Below, one piece after another: positions 25,678 through 35,048 of a stretch of 64,000 nucleotides of DNA (positions are counted from its first letter, which is position 1; each line of letters begins with the position of its first letter). The notes under the pieces are model-generated. The model was not told where the DNA came from, did no database searches, and saw only the letters and a program-made list of their open reading frames with translations. A program made the translations under genes and the position numbers. Origin of the DNA: CAIPAT01 sp041665605 (GTDB lineage: Bacteria; Verrucomicrobiota; Lentisphaeria; Victivallales; Victivallaceae); NCBI GenBank assembly GCA_041665605.1, contig JBAYIO010000015.1:1-64000 (forward strand), read 5' to 3'.

Positions 25678-26676
25678 ATGATGAATCGCAAGAAAATCAC
25701 GATCAAGGAATTTGCGGAAAAGCTTGGGGTGTCTATCGCCACGGTGTCGCGGGCATTCAGCGACAAAGGGCGCATCAGCGACAAGACCCGCCAGGAGATT
25801 ATCGTCAAAGCGCAGGAATACGGTTATCGCGCCAATATTCACGCCCGCAACCTGATTTCCCGCAGCAATAATACGATCGCACTGCTTTTTCCCGCGATCA
25901 GCCATGAAGAACCGGACTATTTCATTACTGAAATCATGCTCGGCATCAACGAGACGCTGGCAAAATACCGGAAAATACTGCAAGTGCATCCATTTCCCTT
26001 TGATGCGTCTGAAAAGGAACTGGAAATATATAAAGATTATATTCTAAACGGCAGTTTCGAAGGCATCATTGTCGTTGCCGGAGCGCGAGGTTCCAATCGC
26101 CTGGTCAGCACCGCCCAATCAGGCAATATTCCTTATGCAGTTATCGGCCACATGAGCGGAATCGGCGAAAATTCCGTATTGTTCGATAACGAATACGGCG
26201 CCTTTCTGGCAGGCAAATATTTCAAAGACACCGGCCGGCGGCATCCGGCTTATGTCGGCGGACACCTGGACAAACGCAAAAAACGCGGATTCCAGGAGGG
26301 CTTCGGAGCAAACGGCGCCAGAATAGTTTTTGCCGAAGGCGGCAGCAGTTTCCGCCACGGCGGCACGGCTTTTGAAACTCTGCAAAAGACCCATCCCGAG
26401 GTTGATTGCGTGCTGTGCGCCAATGACGTTCTGGCAATCGGTTTCATTAAGGCCGCTTTAAACAGAAACATTAAGGTTCCTCAGGATATAGCCGTCATCG
26501 GATTTGACGATATCAAGCCGTCACGCTATTTTACCCCTGCCCTTTCGTCAGTATCGTTAAAATTATTCGAACTCGGCGAGTGCTCCGTAAAAATTCTGAT
26601 GCAAGTTATTGAAGAAGATAAACCTGTAAATTCAGAAACAATTGAATGTGATCTGATTCTCAGGCAGTCTTCATAA
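25678..26676 (+). CDS. LacI-family transcriptional regulator (amino-sugar cluster)
   Basis: The 332-residue protein has the LacI helix-turn-helix at the N-terminus (ITIKEFAEKLGVSIATVSRA) and a sugar-sensing domain with ISRSNNTIALLFP near residue 60, the CVLCANDVLAIGF stretch near 245 and VIGFDDIKPSRYFTP near 275. The start is a double ATG behind a promoter-operator pair. It directly precedes a Gfo dehydrogenase, nucleotidyltransferase, NahK-like kinase, epimerase and nagB, and probably controls that run. An amino sugar or its phosphate is the likely effector. Confidence 0.93.
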   Translation: MMNRKKITIKEFAEKLGVSIATVSRAFSDKGRISDKTRQEIIVKAQEYGYRANIHARNLISRSNNTIALLFPAISHEEPDYFITEIMLGINETLAKYRKILQVHPFPFDASEKELEIYKDYILNGSFEGIIVVAGARGSNRLVSTAQSGNIPYAVIGHMSGIGENSVLFDNEYGAFLAGKYFKDTGRRHPAYVGGHLDKRKKRGFQEGFGANGARIVFAEGGSSFRHGGTAFETLQKTHPEVDCVLCANDVLAIGFIKAALNRNIKVPQDIAVIGFDDIKPSRYFTPALSSVSLKLFELGECSVKILMQVIEEDKPVNSETIECDLILRQSS

Positions 26677-26701
26677 AAAATAAAAAAGGTATTTGAACGT
26701 T

Positions 26702-27949
26702 ATGAAAAAAGTAAAATTGATTATCGCCGGCGCCGGCTCCCGCGGAGCAGGTTATGCGGAATTCGCCAAATCCTGTCCGGACCGTCTTGAGATTGTCGGA
26801 GTCGCTGAACCAAGAGACTTTTACAGAAATGAACTGGCTAAGAAATTCAACATTCCGGAAAAGAATGTCTACACCGACTGGCGGGACCTGGCGAAGAGAA
26901 AGAAGTTTGCGGACGGCGTTATTATCGCGACGCAGGATAATATGCACACGGAGCCCGCGTTAAAGTTTGCGCAAAAAGGCTATCATATAATGCTGGAGAA
27001 GCCGATGGCCCCGACCGCCGGCGAATGTAAGAGAATTGTTGCGGCGGCTAAGAAAAACGGCATAATCTTTGCCGTATGCCATGTCTTGCGCTATACCAAT
27101 TACACCAGGAAACTCAAAGAAATTCTGGATTCCGGAGTTATCGGCGACATCGTGAGCATGCAGCATATCGAGGAAGTCGGGTGGTGGCACCAGGCGCATT
27201 CTTTTGTGCGCGGCAACTGGCGCAATGAAAAAGAATCTTCATCCATGCTGCTGGCAAAATCCTGCCATGATGTTGACTGGATCAGTTATATCATGGGACA
27301 GAAATGCAAAGCGGTATCTTCATTTGGTTCCCTGAAGCATTTCCGCAAAGCGGAACAGCCCGCGGGGGCGGCATCAAGATGTCTTGATTGCAGTTGCGAA
27401 CCGGCATGTCCGTACTCGGCAATTAAAATCTATATTAAAGACCGCCTGGAAAAAGGACAGAACGGCTGGCCGGTAAATGTGTTAACTCCGGTCGTGAATA
27501 AAGAAAATATCTTAAAGGCGCTGCGCGAAGGACCTTATGGACGCTGCGTTTATGAATGCGACAACGACGTGGTGGATAATCAAGTCGTCAATATGCTTTT
27601 TGAGGGCGGCCGTACCGTCGCTTTCACCATGACGGCATTTGCGCACGGCGGCAGGAAGACTAGAATTTTCGGCACCAAGGGCGAAATTCATGGCGACAGT
27701 TCCGAAATTAAGATCTTTGATTTTCTCACTCAGACTAGCAAAGTCGCAGATACCAATGCGTCGGAAGGATCAATTCTGGGAGGGCACGGCGGCGGCGACG
27801 GGGGGCTTATGGAAAGTTTTGTTACGGCGCTGGCGACGAATGATCCGTCACAGATACTTTCCGGGCCGGACGCAACGCTTGAAAGCCATCTCATGGTATT
27901 CGCGGCGGAAAAGTCCAGAAAAGAGGGCAAAGTTATCACTTTAGCATAA
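26702..27949 (+). CDS. Gfo/Idh/MocA-family oxidoreductase with Cys motif
   Basis: The roughly 415-residue protein has an N-terminal Rossmann fold (IIAGAGSRGAGYAEFA) and the family's MLEKPMAPT (Lys near residue 98, substrate/cofactor site). A C-terminal alpha/beta domain follows. Near residues 225-240 it carries CLDCSCEPACPYSA, a cysteine-rich insertion seen in a subgroup of this family and probably a structural metal site. It would oxidise or reduce a sugar or sugar acid with NAD(P). It starts 25 bp after the LacI gene. An in-frame TTG at 26693 is a less likely start. Substrate is not predictable. Confidence 0.9.
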   Translation: MKKVKLIIAGAGSRGAGYAEFAKSCPDRLEIVGVAEPRDFYRNELAKKFNIPEKNVYTDWRDLAKRKKFADGVIIATQDNMHTEPALKFAQKGYHIMLEKPMAPTAGECKRIVAAAKKNGIIFAVCHVLRYTNYTRKLKEILDSGVIGDIVSMQHIEEVGWWHQAHSFVRGNWRNEKESSSMLLAKSCHDVDWISYIMGQKCKAVSSFGSLKHFRKAEQPAGAASRCLDCSCEPACPYSAIKIYIKDRLEKGQNGWPVNVLTPVVNKENILKALREGPYGRCVYECDNDVVDNQVVNMLFEGGRTVAFTMTAFAHGGRKTRIFGTKGEIHGDSSEIKIFDFLTQTSKVADTNASEGSILGGHGGGDGGLMESFVTALATNDPSQILSGPDATLESHLMVFAAEKSRKEGKVITLA

Positions 27950-27999
27950 AACATGTTCAAAGAGAACAGCAAATATAATCAGAAGGAGTTATGACAGAA

Positions 28000-28899
28000 A
28001 TGAAACCAACATTGCTGGTACTGGCGGCAGGCATGGGCAGCCGCTATGGCGGACTGAAACAACTTGACCAGGTCGGACCGTCAGGTGAAACCATCATCGA
28101 CTATTCGATTTATGATGCGATCAGAGCCGGATTCGGTAAAATCGTCTTTATCATCCGCAAGGATATAGAGGCTCCGTTTAAAGAAACCATCGGCAAACGT
28201 TATGAAGGCAAAATCGCGATTGAATACGCGTTTCAGGAACTGAACAAACTGCCGGCCGGTTTCAGCGTTCCTCCGCAGCGCCAGAAACCGTGGGGAACCG
28301 GACATGCCGTACTGTGTGCCAGAGATGTCATTCACGAACCGTTTGCGGTAATCAACGCCGACGATTTTTATGGTGCCAGCGGTTATCAACTGCTCGCCGG
28401 CTATCTGAACCACGCCCAGGACGGCGTCAAGGCCGATTACTGCATGTGCGGCTTCATTCTGCGCAATACGCTTTCCGACAACGGCACGGTTTCCAGAGGC
28501 ATCTGTAAAATCACCGGCGGCCACCTTGCATCAGTTACTGAAATGACCAGAATCGAGCGCAACGGCAATGCCGCCAGAAATATCGAAGACGGAGCGCAAT
28601 GCGACCTGACCGGCGATGAAATTGTCTCCATGAATATGTGGGGCTTTACGCCGTCCCTGTTCGAACATCTGGAAAAATTGTTCATCGAATTCCTGAAAGT
28701 CGGCGGGCAAAAGGAAAAGTCCGAGTTTTACATCCCGTCAGTGGCGGATACACTTATCAAGGACGGCAAAGCCGAAGTGAAAGTAATGGAAAGCCGGGAT
28801 TCATGGTTCGGCATCACTTACCGTGAAGATAAAGACAACGTAGTCAACAGCATCCGGGCCCTTGTCGCAAAAGGCGTTTACCCGGATAAATTATTTTAA
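28000..28899 (+). CDS. Sugar-1-phosphate nucleotidyltransferase
   Basis: About 299 residues with the nucleotidyltransferase signature LVLAAGMGSRYGGLKQL at the N-terminus, the metal-binding Asp pair in FAVINADDFYG near residue 110, and WGTGHAVLCA near 95. It joins a sugar 1-phosphate to an NTP. AAGGAG at 27983-27988 is 11 nt from this ATG and only 2 nt from an in-frame ATG at 27991, so the start is uncertain by three codons. It is followed 10 bp later by a NahK-like kinase, whose product would be its substrate. Confidence 0.88.
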   Translation: MKPTLLVLAAGMGSRYGGLKQLDQVGPSGETIIDYSIYDAIRAGFGKIVFIIRKDIEAPFKETIGKRYEGKIAIEYAFQELNKLPAGFSVPPQRQKPWGTGHAVLCARDVIHEPFAVINADDFYGASGYQLLAGYLNHAQDGVKADYCMCGFILRNTLSDNGTVSRGICKITGGHLASVTEMTRIERNGNAARNIEDGAQCDLTGDEIVSMNMWGFTPSLFEHLEKLFIEFLKVGGQKEKSEFYIPSVADTLIKDGKAEVKVMESRDSWFGITYREDKDNVVNSIRALVAKGVYPDKLF

Positions 28900-28909
28900 T
28901 GGTGAAAAA

Positions 28910-30019
28910 ATGAAACATGCAGCATTGAAACATGATATTAAAACAATCAGCGAGTCGTTTGAAATCTACGGGGATTACATTATGGCTGAACCCTACGGGT
29001 CAGGCCATATCAACGACACCTACCGCGCCGCATTCAATCAGGGCGGGACTTTAATTAACTATATTTTCCAGCGGATAAATCACAATATCTTCAAGAATCC
29101 CACTGCCCTGATGGAAAATATCGACCGCGTCACCACCCACATTTTCAACAAGATCAGAGGCTGCGCCGACGCCACGCGCCGCACGCTCGTAATCATCAGA
29201 TCAAACGATTGTAAAGTCTGTCATCAGGATGCCGATGGCAATTTCTGGCGGGTGTATGTATTTATTGAAAAAGCCAAAACTTACGATGTGATTGAAAAGG
29301 AGGCGCAGGCCTATCAGGCCGCAAAGGCTTTCGGTGAATTCCAGAAAGCTCTCGTTGATCTGCCCGGCGCCAGGCTGCATGAGACGATTCCCGACTTTCA
29401 CAACACGCCTAAACGTTTCGAAGCGCTGGAAAAAGCAATTGCAGCGGATGTTGCCGGACGCGTCAAACAAGCCGGACAGGAAATAGACTTCGTACTGAAG
29501 CGCAAAAATGATGCATCACTGCTGCTTAACCTCAACGCTCAAGGCGCAATTCCCGAACGCATTACCCATAATGACACTAAATTGAACAACGTCATGCTGG
29601 ACGACGTGACCGGCGAAGGCGTATGCGTCATTGATCTGGACACCGTCATGCCGGGATTAGTCCACTACGACTTCGGCGACATGGTCAGAACCAGCACCAG
29701 TCCGGCGGCCGAAGATGAAAAGGACCTTTCAAAAGTAAAAATGCAGTTCAACATGTTCGAAGCCCTGCTGCGCGGCTATCTTACCACCGCCGGAGATTTT
29801 TTGAACCCGGTCGAACTGGAATATCTGCCATTTGCCGGCAAACTCATCACCATGGAAATCGGCGTAAGGTTCCTGACCGATTTTCTGTCCGGCGACGTTT
29901 ACTTCAAAGTCCATCGCGAAGGCCATAACCTCGACCGCTGCCGCACCCAGTTCACACTGGTCAAGTCCATCGAACAGCAGATGGACAAAATGATGCAACT
30001 ACTGAAAACTATCAAATAA
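28910..30019 (+). CDS. NahK-like N-acetylhexosamine 1-kinase (APH fold)
   Basis: The 369-residue aminoglycoside-phosphotransferase-fold protein resembles N-acetylhexosamine 1-kinase of the bifidobacterial lacto-N-biose pathway. The catalytic loop ITHNDTKLNNVMLDD (near residue 218) and the metal-binding VCVIDLDTVMPGLVHYDFGD (near 240) match that enzyme closely. It would phosphorylate GlcNAc or GalNAc at C1 with ATP. GGTGAAAA precedes the ATG, 10 bp after the nucleotidyltransferase stop. With the nucleotidyltransferase and the epimerase at 31306 it forms a plausible amino-sugar activation route. Confidence 0.87.
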   Translation: MKHAALKHDIKTISESFEIYGDYIMAEPYGSGHINDTYRAAFNQGGTLINYIFQRINHNIFKNPTALMENIDRVTTHIFNKIRGCADATRRTLVIIRSNDCKVCHQDADGNFWRVYVFIEKAKTYDVIEKEAQAYQAAKAFGEFQKALVDLPGARLHETIPDFHNTPKRFEALEKAIAADVAGRVKQAGQEIDFVLKRKNDASLLLNLNAQGAIPERITHNDTKLNNVMLDDVTGEGVCVIDLDTVMPGLVHYDFGDMVRTSTSPAAEDEKDLSKVKMQFNMFEALLRGYLTTAGDFLNPVELEYLPFAGKLITMEIGVRFLTDFLSGDVYFKVHREGHNLDRCRTQFTLVKSIEQQMDKMMQLLKTIK

Positions 30020-30040
30020 CTAAAACAGGATTTAAGAAAA

Positions 30041-31228
30041 ATGAAGAAATTAAGAATAGGCATTATCGGAACCTGTCGCAGAGGCAGCCTGGGCGACCGT
30101 TACCTCACCCCGGAAGACAACGTGGAAATCATCGCCGGAGCGGATATTTCAACCCATCAGCTCGACCGCTTCAAAACCAGAATTCAGGAAAACCTGAAGA
30201 ACACTCCGAACTGTTATCTTGACTACCGCGAAATGATCGAGAAGGAAAAACTGGACGGAGTTTTCATCACCTCCCCTGATTTCTGCCATGAAGAGCAGTC
30301 GGTTTTCGCGCTTGAACACGGGATCGGGGTCTACCTGGAAAAACCGATTGCCATTACCGTCGACGGAGCCGACCGCATTCTGCGCGCCGCTTATGAGAAC
30401 AAAGCCAAACTGGTGCTCGGCCATAACATGCGCTACATGTCGTTTGTACTTAAAATGAAAGAACTTATTGACAGCGGAGTCATCGGCCAGGTGAAAGCCA
30501 TCTGGTGCCGCCATTTCATCAGTTACGGCGGCGACGCCTATTTCCACGACTGGCACGCCGACAGGAAGTGCGCCAACAGTCTCCTGCTGCAGAAAGGCGC
30601 ACATGACATTGACGTCATTCACTGGCTGGCCGGCTCATATACCAGAAGAGTCAACGGCATGGGCGGCCTGACCGTTTACGGCGACCTGCCTAAACGCGAA
30701 AAAAATCCGGATATCCCGGTTGAAACAACGTTCAACACCTCCAACTGGCCGCCGCTGGCACAGAAAGGCTTCAACCCGGTGGTTGACGTGGAAGACCTGA
30801 ATATGATCAACATGCAGCTTGCCAACGGCGTTTTCGCCACCTATATGCAGTGCCATTACACCCCGGATTCCTGCCGTAACTACACCGTCATCGGCACTAA
30901 AGGCCGTCTGGAGAATTACGGCGATCACCATGAAGACACCACCATCGAGCTCTGGGACGACAGGAGAATTGATGCATTCAGGCTTAGCGGCGACGCCACT
31001 TTCCGGACCCCGCCGGGCAAAGGCGGACACGGCGGTTCAGATCCGGCCATCGTCAGAAGTTTCTTCGCGGTTCTGCGCGGCGAAGGCAAACCCAACTCAT
31101 CGCCGCAGGCGGCACGTTACAGCGTGGCCACCGGCTGCCTCGGCGCTGAATCCATCCGGAACGGCGGAATTCCTTTTGATGTGCCAAAATTGGCAAACTA
31201 CCTTGAAGAATACGATTACAGCAGCTAA
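30041..31228 (+). CDS. Gfo/Idh/MocA-family oxidoreductase
   Basis: The 395-residue protein has the N-terminal dinucleotide fold (GIIGTCRRGSLGDRYL), YLEKPIAITVDGADR (catalytic-site Lys near residue 103) and the family's GHNMRYMSFVLKMKELIDSG segment. The C-terminal domain has KGAHDIDVIHWLAGSY with the usual His-Asp pair. It starts 21 bp after the NahK-like gene. It is likely an NAD(P)-dependent sugar dehydrogenase of the same pathway; substrate unknown. Confidence 0.92.
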   Translation: MKKLRIGIIGTCRRGSLGDRYLTPEDNVEIIAGADISTHQLDRFKTRIQENLKNTPNCYLDYREMIEKEKLDGVFITSPDFCHEEQSVFALEHGIGVYLEKPIAITVDGADRILRAAYENKAKLVLGHNMRYMSFVLKMKELIDSGVIGQVKAIWCRHFISYGGDAYFHDWHADRKCANSLLLQKGAHDIDVIHWLAGSYTRRVNGMGGLTVYGDLPKREKNPDIPVETTFNTSNWPPLAQKGFNPVVDVEDLNMINMQLANGVFATYMQCHYTPDSCRNYTVIGTKGRLENYGDHHEDTTIELWDDRRIDAFRLSGDATFRTPPGKGGHGGSDPAIVRSFFAVLRGEGKPNSSPQAARYSVATGCLGAESIRNGGIPFDVPKLANYLEEYDYSS

Positions 31229-31305
31229 ATTACTTTTTTACAAATATCGGAATTAAGTTTCAGCGATGAGATTTTAAGAAAACAGATTAAAGAAGGTTAA
31301 TTAAA

Positions 31306-32232
31306 ATGAAAGTCTTAATTACCGGCGGCGCCGGATTTATCGGAAGTCATCTGGTCGAGCATTTTCAGGGCAAGGCCGATGTCAGGGTATTGGATAATCT
31401 CCGTTCCGGATACCGCAAAAACCTTGATGCCTTCAAGGTTGAATTCATTGAAGGCGATATCCTTGACCGGAATGCGGTGAGAGAAGCCGTAAAAGGCGTT
31501 GATTATGTCTTCCATCTGGCGGCAATGATCAGCGTTCCGGAATCAATGTTCAAGCCCATTGAATGTGTGGATATCAACGTCAAGGGCCTGCTCATAGTGC
31601 TGGAGGAGGCCGCTGCCGCCGGAGTGAAAAAACTCTGTTTCAGCACCAGCGCCGCAATTTACGGGGACAATCCGGTAGTGCCCAAACGCGAGGAAATGCT
31701 GCCCGAACCCAAAAGTCCGTATGCCATCACGAAACTTGACGGGGAATACTACTGCAATATGTTCACCATGGAAGGCAGACTGCAAACCGCGTGCATGCGT
31801 TACTTCAACGTCTTCGGGCCGCGCCAGGATCCGAAAAGCGCCTATGCCGCAGCCGTGCCGATCTTTACCGCAAAGGCCGTGGCCAATGAGAAAATCACCA
31901 TTTTCGGCGACGGCGATCAGACCCGCGACTTTATCTACGTCAAAGACATCGTTGCCGCCAATGTGTTCATGGCGGAAAATAATTTCACCGGGGTTTACAA
32001 TGTTGCTTACGGAAAGAAAATCACGATTAACGACCTTGTAGAGAAAATCAAGAAGATCACCGGCTCCTCTTCCGAAGTCGCTCATCTTCCGGAAAGAGCC
32101 GGCGACGTAAAGCACTCAATGGCTGCGGTTGACAAACTCCATGCCGCGGGATTCAAGCCGAAAAGCGATTTCGACATGGGGCTGGCCGCGACAGTTGAAT
32201 ATTTCACATCACTAAAAAAAGCCAACCAGTAA
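31306..32232 (+). CDS. NAD-dependent sugar-nucleotide epimerase (GalE-like SDR)
   Basis: The 308-residue extended SDR has the N-terminal ITGGAGFIGSHLVEHF NAD-binding motif, FHLAAMISVPES, and the catalytic Ser in FSTSAAIYG with YAITKLDGEYY providing Tyr-x3-Lys. This is the UDP-glucose/UDP-GlcNAc 4-epimerase or NDP-sugar epimerase subgroup. GAAGG lies upstream of the ATG. In context it would interconvert UDP-GalNAc and UDP-GlcNAc or UDP-Gal and UDP-Glc made by the preceding nucleotidyltransferase. nagB follows 9 bp later. Confidence 0.91.
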   Translation: MKVLITGGAGFIGSHLVEHFQGKADVRVLDNLRSGYRKNLDAFKVEFIEGDILDRNAVREAVKGVDYVFHLAAMISVPESMFKPIECVDINVKGLLIVLEEAAAAGVKKLCFSTSAAIYGDNPVVPKREEMLPEPKSPYAITKLDGEYYCNMFTMEGRLQTACMRYFNVFGPRQDPKSAYAAAVPIFTAKAVANEKITIFGDGDQTRDFIYVKDIVAANVFMAENNFTGVYNVAYGKKITINDLVEKIKKITGSSSEVAHLPERAGDVKHSMAAVDKLHAAGFKPKSDFDMGLAATVEYFTSLKKANQ

Positions 32233-32241
32233 GGTGACGCA

Positions 32242-33027
32242 ATGGAAGTAATTATCAGAAATGATGCGCAGGCCGCTGTCAGCCTGACAGCCCGCCTGAT
32301 TTCAGAATCAATGCACAAAAAACCCAGTACCGTGCTTGGACTGGCGACCGGCAGAACAATGGAAGCAGTCTATGCCGAACTGGTCAGGCTGCATCAGGAT
32401 GAAAACCTGGATTTCTCCCTCGCAAAAACATTCAACCTGGATGAATACATCGGCCTGCCGCCGGAGAACAGAAATTCATATCGTTATTATATGAATTATC
32501 ATCTGTTCAAACAAGTCAATATTGACATCAGAAACACTCATCTGCCCAACGGTATTGCCGAAAATATTGATCTGGAGTGCGAAAACTACGAAAAGCAGAT
32601 TGCCGAATGCGGCGGGATTGATCTTCAATTACTGGGGATCGGACGCGACGGTCATATCGGATTCAACGAGCCTCTGTCCGCACTGCGGTCGCGCACCCGC
32701 TCCAAATCGCTCACGCCGGTGACTTTCGCACAGAACTCTCCGCTGTTCGACAGACCCGAAGACATGCCCAAACGCGCAATCACGATGGGCGTGGGAACCG
32801 TGCTCGAATCCAAGCGGGTGCTCATGCTTGTGGTCGGCGAAGAAAAATCCGCTATTCTCGCCAAAGCGGTCGAAGGGCCGGTAACCTCCATGATCTCCGC
32901 AACCGCATTGCAGTTGCATCCGCGCTGCACGGTTATCGTTGACGAAGCAGCCGCTTCCAGACTGCAGGAAATTGACTATTATCATTGGATTTTCAATAAC
33001 GAACCGGACTGGGATGCGTACCGCTAA
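32242..33027 (+). CDS. nagB: Glucosamine-6-phosphate deaminase
   Basis: The 261-residue protein converts GlcN-6-P to fructose-6-P and ammonia. Family motifs are LGLATGRTMEAVYAELV near residue 33, FNLDEYIGLPPENRNSY near 65 (catalytic Asp), LLGIGRDGHIGFNEP near 130 (His of the catalytic relay) and the closing YYHWIF. AAGGTGA 4 nt after the epimerase gene end gives the ribosome site. It completes the NagA-NagB route and ends the plus-strand amino-sugar run, with a terminator just behind it. Confidence 0.95.
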   Translation: MEVIIRNDAQAAVSLTARLISESMHKKPSTVLGLATGRTMEAVYAELVRLHQDENLDFSLAKTFNLDEYIGLPPENRNSYRYYMNYHLFKQVNIDIRNTHLPNGIAENIDLECENYEKQIAECGGIDLQLLGIGRDGHIGFNEPLSALRSRTRSKSLTPVTFAQNSPLFDRPEDMPKRAITMGVGTVLESKRVLMLVVGEEKSAILAKAVEGPVTSMISATALQLHPRCTVIVDEAAASRLQEIDYYHWIFNNEPDWDAYR

Positions 33028-33047
33028 TCCCGGTTTTCCGCACTATT

Positions 33048-33080
33048 CCGCATTGCAGACAACTGCCATGCGGTTTTTTT
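33048..33080 (+). terminator. Rho-independent terminator after nagB
   Basis: CCGCAT-T-GCAG pairs with CTGC-C-ATGCGG around an ACAA loop, followed by seven T residues, 21 bp after the nagB stop. Confidence 0.92.
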
Positions 33081-33166
33081 ATGTCAAAATATCAAAAATA
33101 TCAAAAAAAAATAACGCAATCAATGCAATTTAATTTGCTGTCAAAAAGATAGTATAAAGCGATAAT

Positions 33167-33613
33167 TCATCCTGACCGCAAGGGTGATTTATTCAACCCG
33201 TGACGCTTCAGCAGCCGGTAAACAGTTGAATCCGAAACCCTGCGCCCCAGTTTTCCCTCATAGGCCTGGCGTATTTCCAGGATTTCAATTACACCGCCAT
33301 GACGCACTTTACGCAAAAACGGCTGCATCAACTTTTTCTCCTCAAATATATCCATGTTTGCATTCCGCCTGCCGCCTTTCGCCGCAGTGCTGAATATTTT
33401 CGAGCCTTCGCGGTGATATCTGGAATGAATCCGCCAGATACTGGCTGTATGAAGTCCGACAGCCTTGCTTATCTCCGCGGCGCTAAAATCGAACAGCATC
33501 TGCAGCCAGACCGCCTGAGCCCGCTGGAATTCATCTACCGTCACAGCTTCGCGCAATGCGTCCTCCACCTCTCGCCGCTGCAATTCCGTATATTTTCTTT
33601 TTGCGCCCATCAT
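33167..33613 (-). mobile_element. Orphan IS630-type orfA (helix-turn-helix part of a transposase)
   Basis: The 148-residue protein, starting at the ATG pair behind GAAGGAT, has two helix-turn-helix regions. One is FSAAEISKAVGLHTASIWRI near residue 50; the other is a winged segment ending RRVSDSTVYRLLKRHGLNK near the C-terminus. This is the N-terminal DNA-binding part of IS630-family transposases, which is followed by a DDE catalytic domain. No DDE domain occurs downstream, where a terminator and nagB follow on the other strand. It is probably the remnant of an insertion sequence, or less likely a co-opted DNA-binding protein. Confidence 0.75.
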
Positions 33614-33840
33614 ATCCTTCGTTAATAAAACTAAATAATAACTTATTATGCTAACCTGTTGAATGCAAATAAGCATTTTGTATTTTAATTTTTTTATTTA
33701 ATGGAAATTGTCTATTAAAGAATAATTATTTTCGGCTCTTGCAAAAAAGTTTTCAGGACGTATTTTTATATTATGCATTAAGTATGTTATTTAAAAATAA
33801 TTCCTTAGAAAAACAACAAAACTAAAGAAAAGGATGAATC

Positions 33841-34965
33841 ATGCAAGTACCATTCTACGGACACCAGCGCCAGTATCTGAGCATCAAGAAAGAAATTGAT
33901 GACAATATCCAGGAAGTAATCATGAGCGGAGCCTATGTGCTCGGCCCGATGCTGAAGAAATTCGAAGGCGAACTCTCTGCTTATTCCGGCATGAAGCATG
34001 CGATCGGCGTCGGCAACGGCACTGACGCGCTGTGGCTGGTCATGATGGCTCTGGGCCTGAAAGCCGGCGATGAACTGATTACCAACGCCAACACCTTCTT
34101 CGCCACCGCCGAAGCCATGTGGGTTGCCGGCTGCAAAGCCGTTCTCGTTGATTGCGACCCGCTGACCAACTGCATCGATCCGAAGGCTGTCGAAGCCGCG
34201 ATCACTCCGAAAACCAAAGCGATTGTTCCCGTGCACCTCTACGGACAGTGCGCCCCGATGCGCGAAATCAGCGCCATCGCCAAGAAACACAATCTGTATG
34301 TCATTGAAGACAACGCCCAGGCGATCGACGCCGCCGGCGACGACTTCAAGATCGGCGAACTCTCCGATGCCGTCTGCACCAGCTTTATCATCCAGAAGAA
34401 CCTCGGAACGTTCGGCGACGCCGGCGCGGTCTTCACCAATAACGACAAGATCAATTCCGAAGTCCGCAGACTGCGCAACCACGGATCAACCGCCCGTAAC
34501 GTTCACAGCTTCGGTTTCAACAGCCGCCTGGACGACATCCACGCCGGCATCCTGAGCGCCAAGCTGAAACACATTACCGCCTGGTCCGATCAGCGCATCG
34601 CGCTGGCCAAGCGCTACACCGCCGGACTGCAAGGCGCCAAAAGCTTCACTCTGCCCCACGCCCGTCCCGGCTACCGTCACGTCTTCCACCTGTATGTGAT
34701 CGAAGTCAAGGACATCAGCAAGCGCGAAGCTTTCCTGAAGTTCCTGAACGACAATGGAGTTGATGCCAAGACCCACTATTCCATCGCGATTCATCAGCAG
34801 GCCGGTTATCCCTGGGGCAAAGACGCGGAAATCCGCGGCAGCCTGAAGAACGCCGAATACAATGCGGCATCCTGTATCTCCCTGCCGATGTTCCCTGAAC
34901 TGACCACTGATGAAGTTGATTACTCTATCGCCAAAGTTCTCGAATGGGACAAGGCCAACAGCTAA
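33841..34965 (+). CDS. DegT/DnrJ/EryC1/StrS-family sugar aminotransferase
   Basis: The 374-residue PLP enzyme has the family order: GVGNGTDALWLVMMAL near residue 60, the ANTFFATAEAMW segment, VIEDNAQAIDAAG near 157 (Asp binding the PLP pyridine nitrogen), and FNSRLDDIHAGIL. At the Schiff-base lysine position, SFIIQKNLGTFGDAGAV (near residue 185) has QKN, so the Lys is present but lies in a QKNLG context where the family usually has HPxKxxG. It would transaminate a keto-sugar nucleotide or keto-inositol. Codon use is strongly C-ending, suggesting high expression. A terminator follows, then a Gfo dehydrogenase that may supply its substrate. Confidence 0.92.
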   Translation: MQVPFYGHQRQYLSIKKEIDDNIQEVIMSGAYVLGPMLKKFEGELSAYSGMKHAIGVGNGTDALWLVMMALGLKAGDELITNANTFFATAEAMWVAGCKAVLVDCDPLTNCIDPKAVEAAITPKTKAIVPVHLYGQCAPMREISAIAKKHNLYVIEDNAQAIDAAGDDFKIGELSDAVCTSFIIQKNLGTFGDAGAVFTNNDKINSEVRRLRNHGSTARNVHSFGFNSRLDDIHAGILSAKLKHITAWSDQRIALAKRYTAGLQGAKSFTLPHARPGYRHVFHLYVIEVKDISKREAFLKFLNDNGVDAKTHYSIAIHQQAGYPWGKDAEIRGSLKNAEYNAASCISLPMFPELTTDEVDYSIAKVLEWDKANS

Positions 34966-34985
34966 TTCAGCGTAATTGTTAATTA

Positions 34986-35010
34986 AACGGGGCGTCTGCC
35001 CCGTTTTTTT
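34986..35010 (+). terminator. Rho-independent terminator after the aminotransferase gene
   Basis: AACGGGGC-GTCT-GCCCCGTT is a perfect 8-bp stem followed by a T run, 20 bp after the stop codon. Some read-through into the next gene is possible. Confidence 0.93.
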
Positions 35011-35048
35011 TACCCTTTAATTAAATTACTGAAACAGGAGAATTTAAT

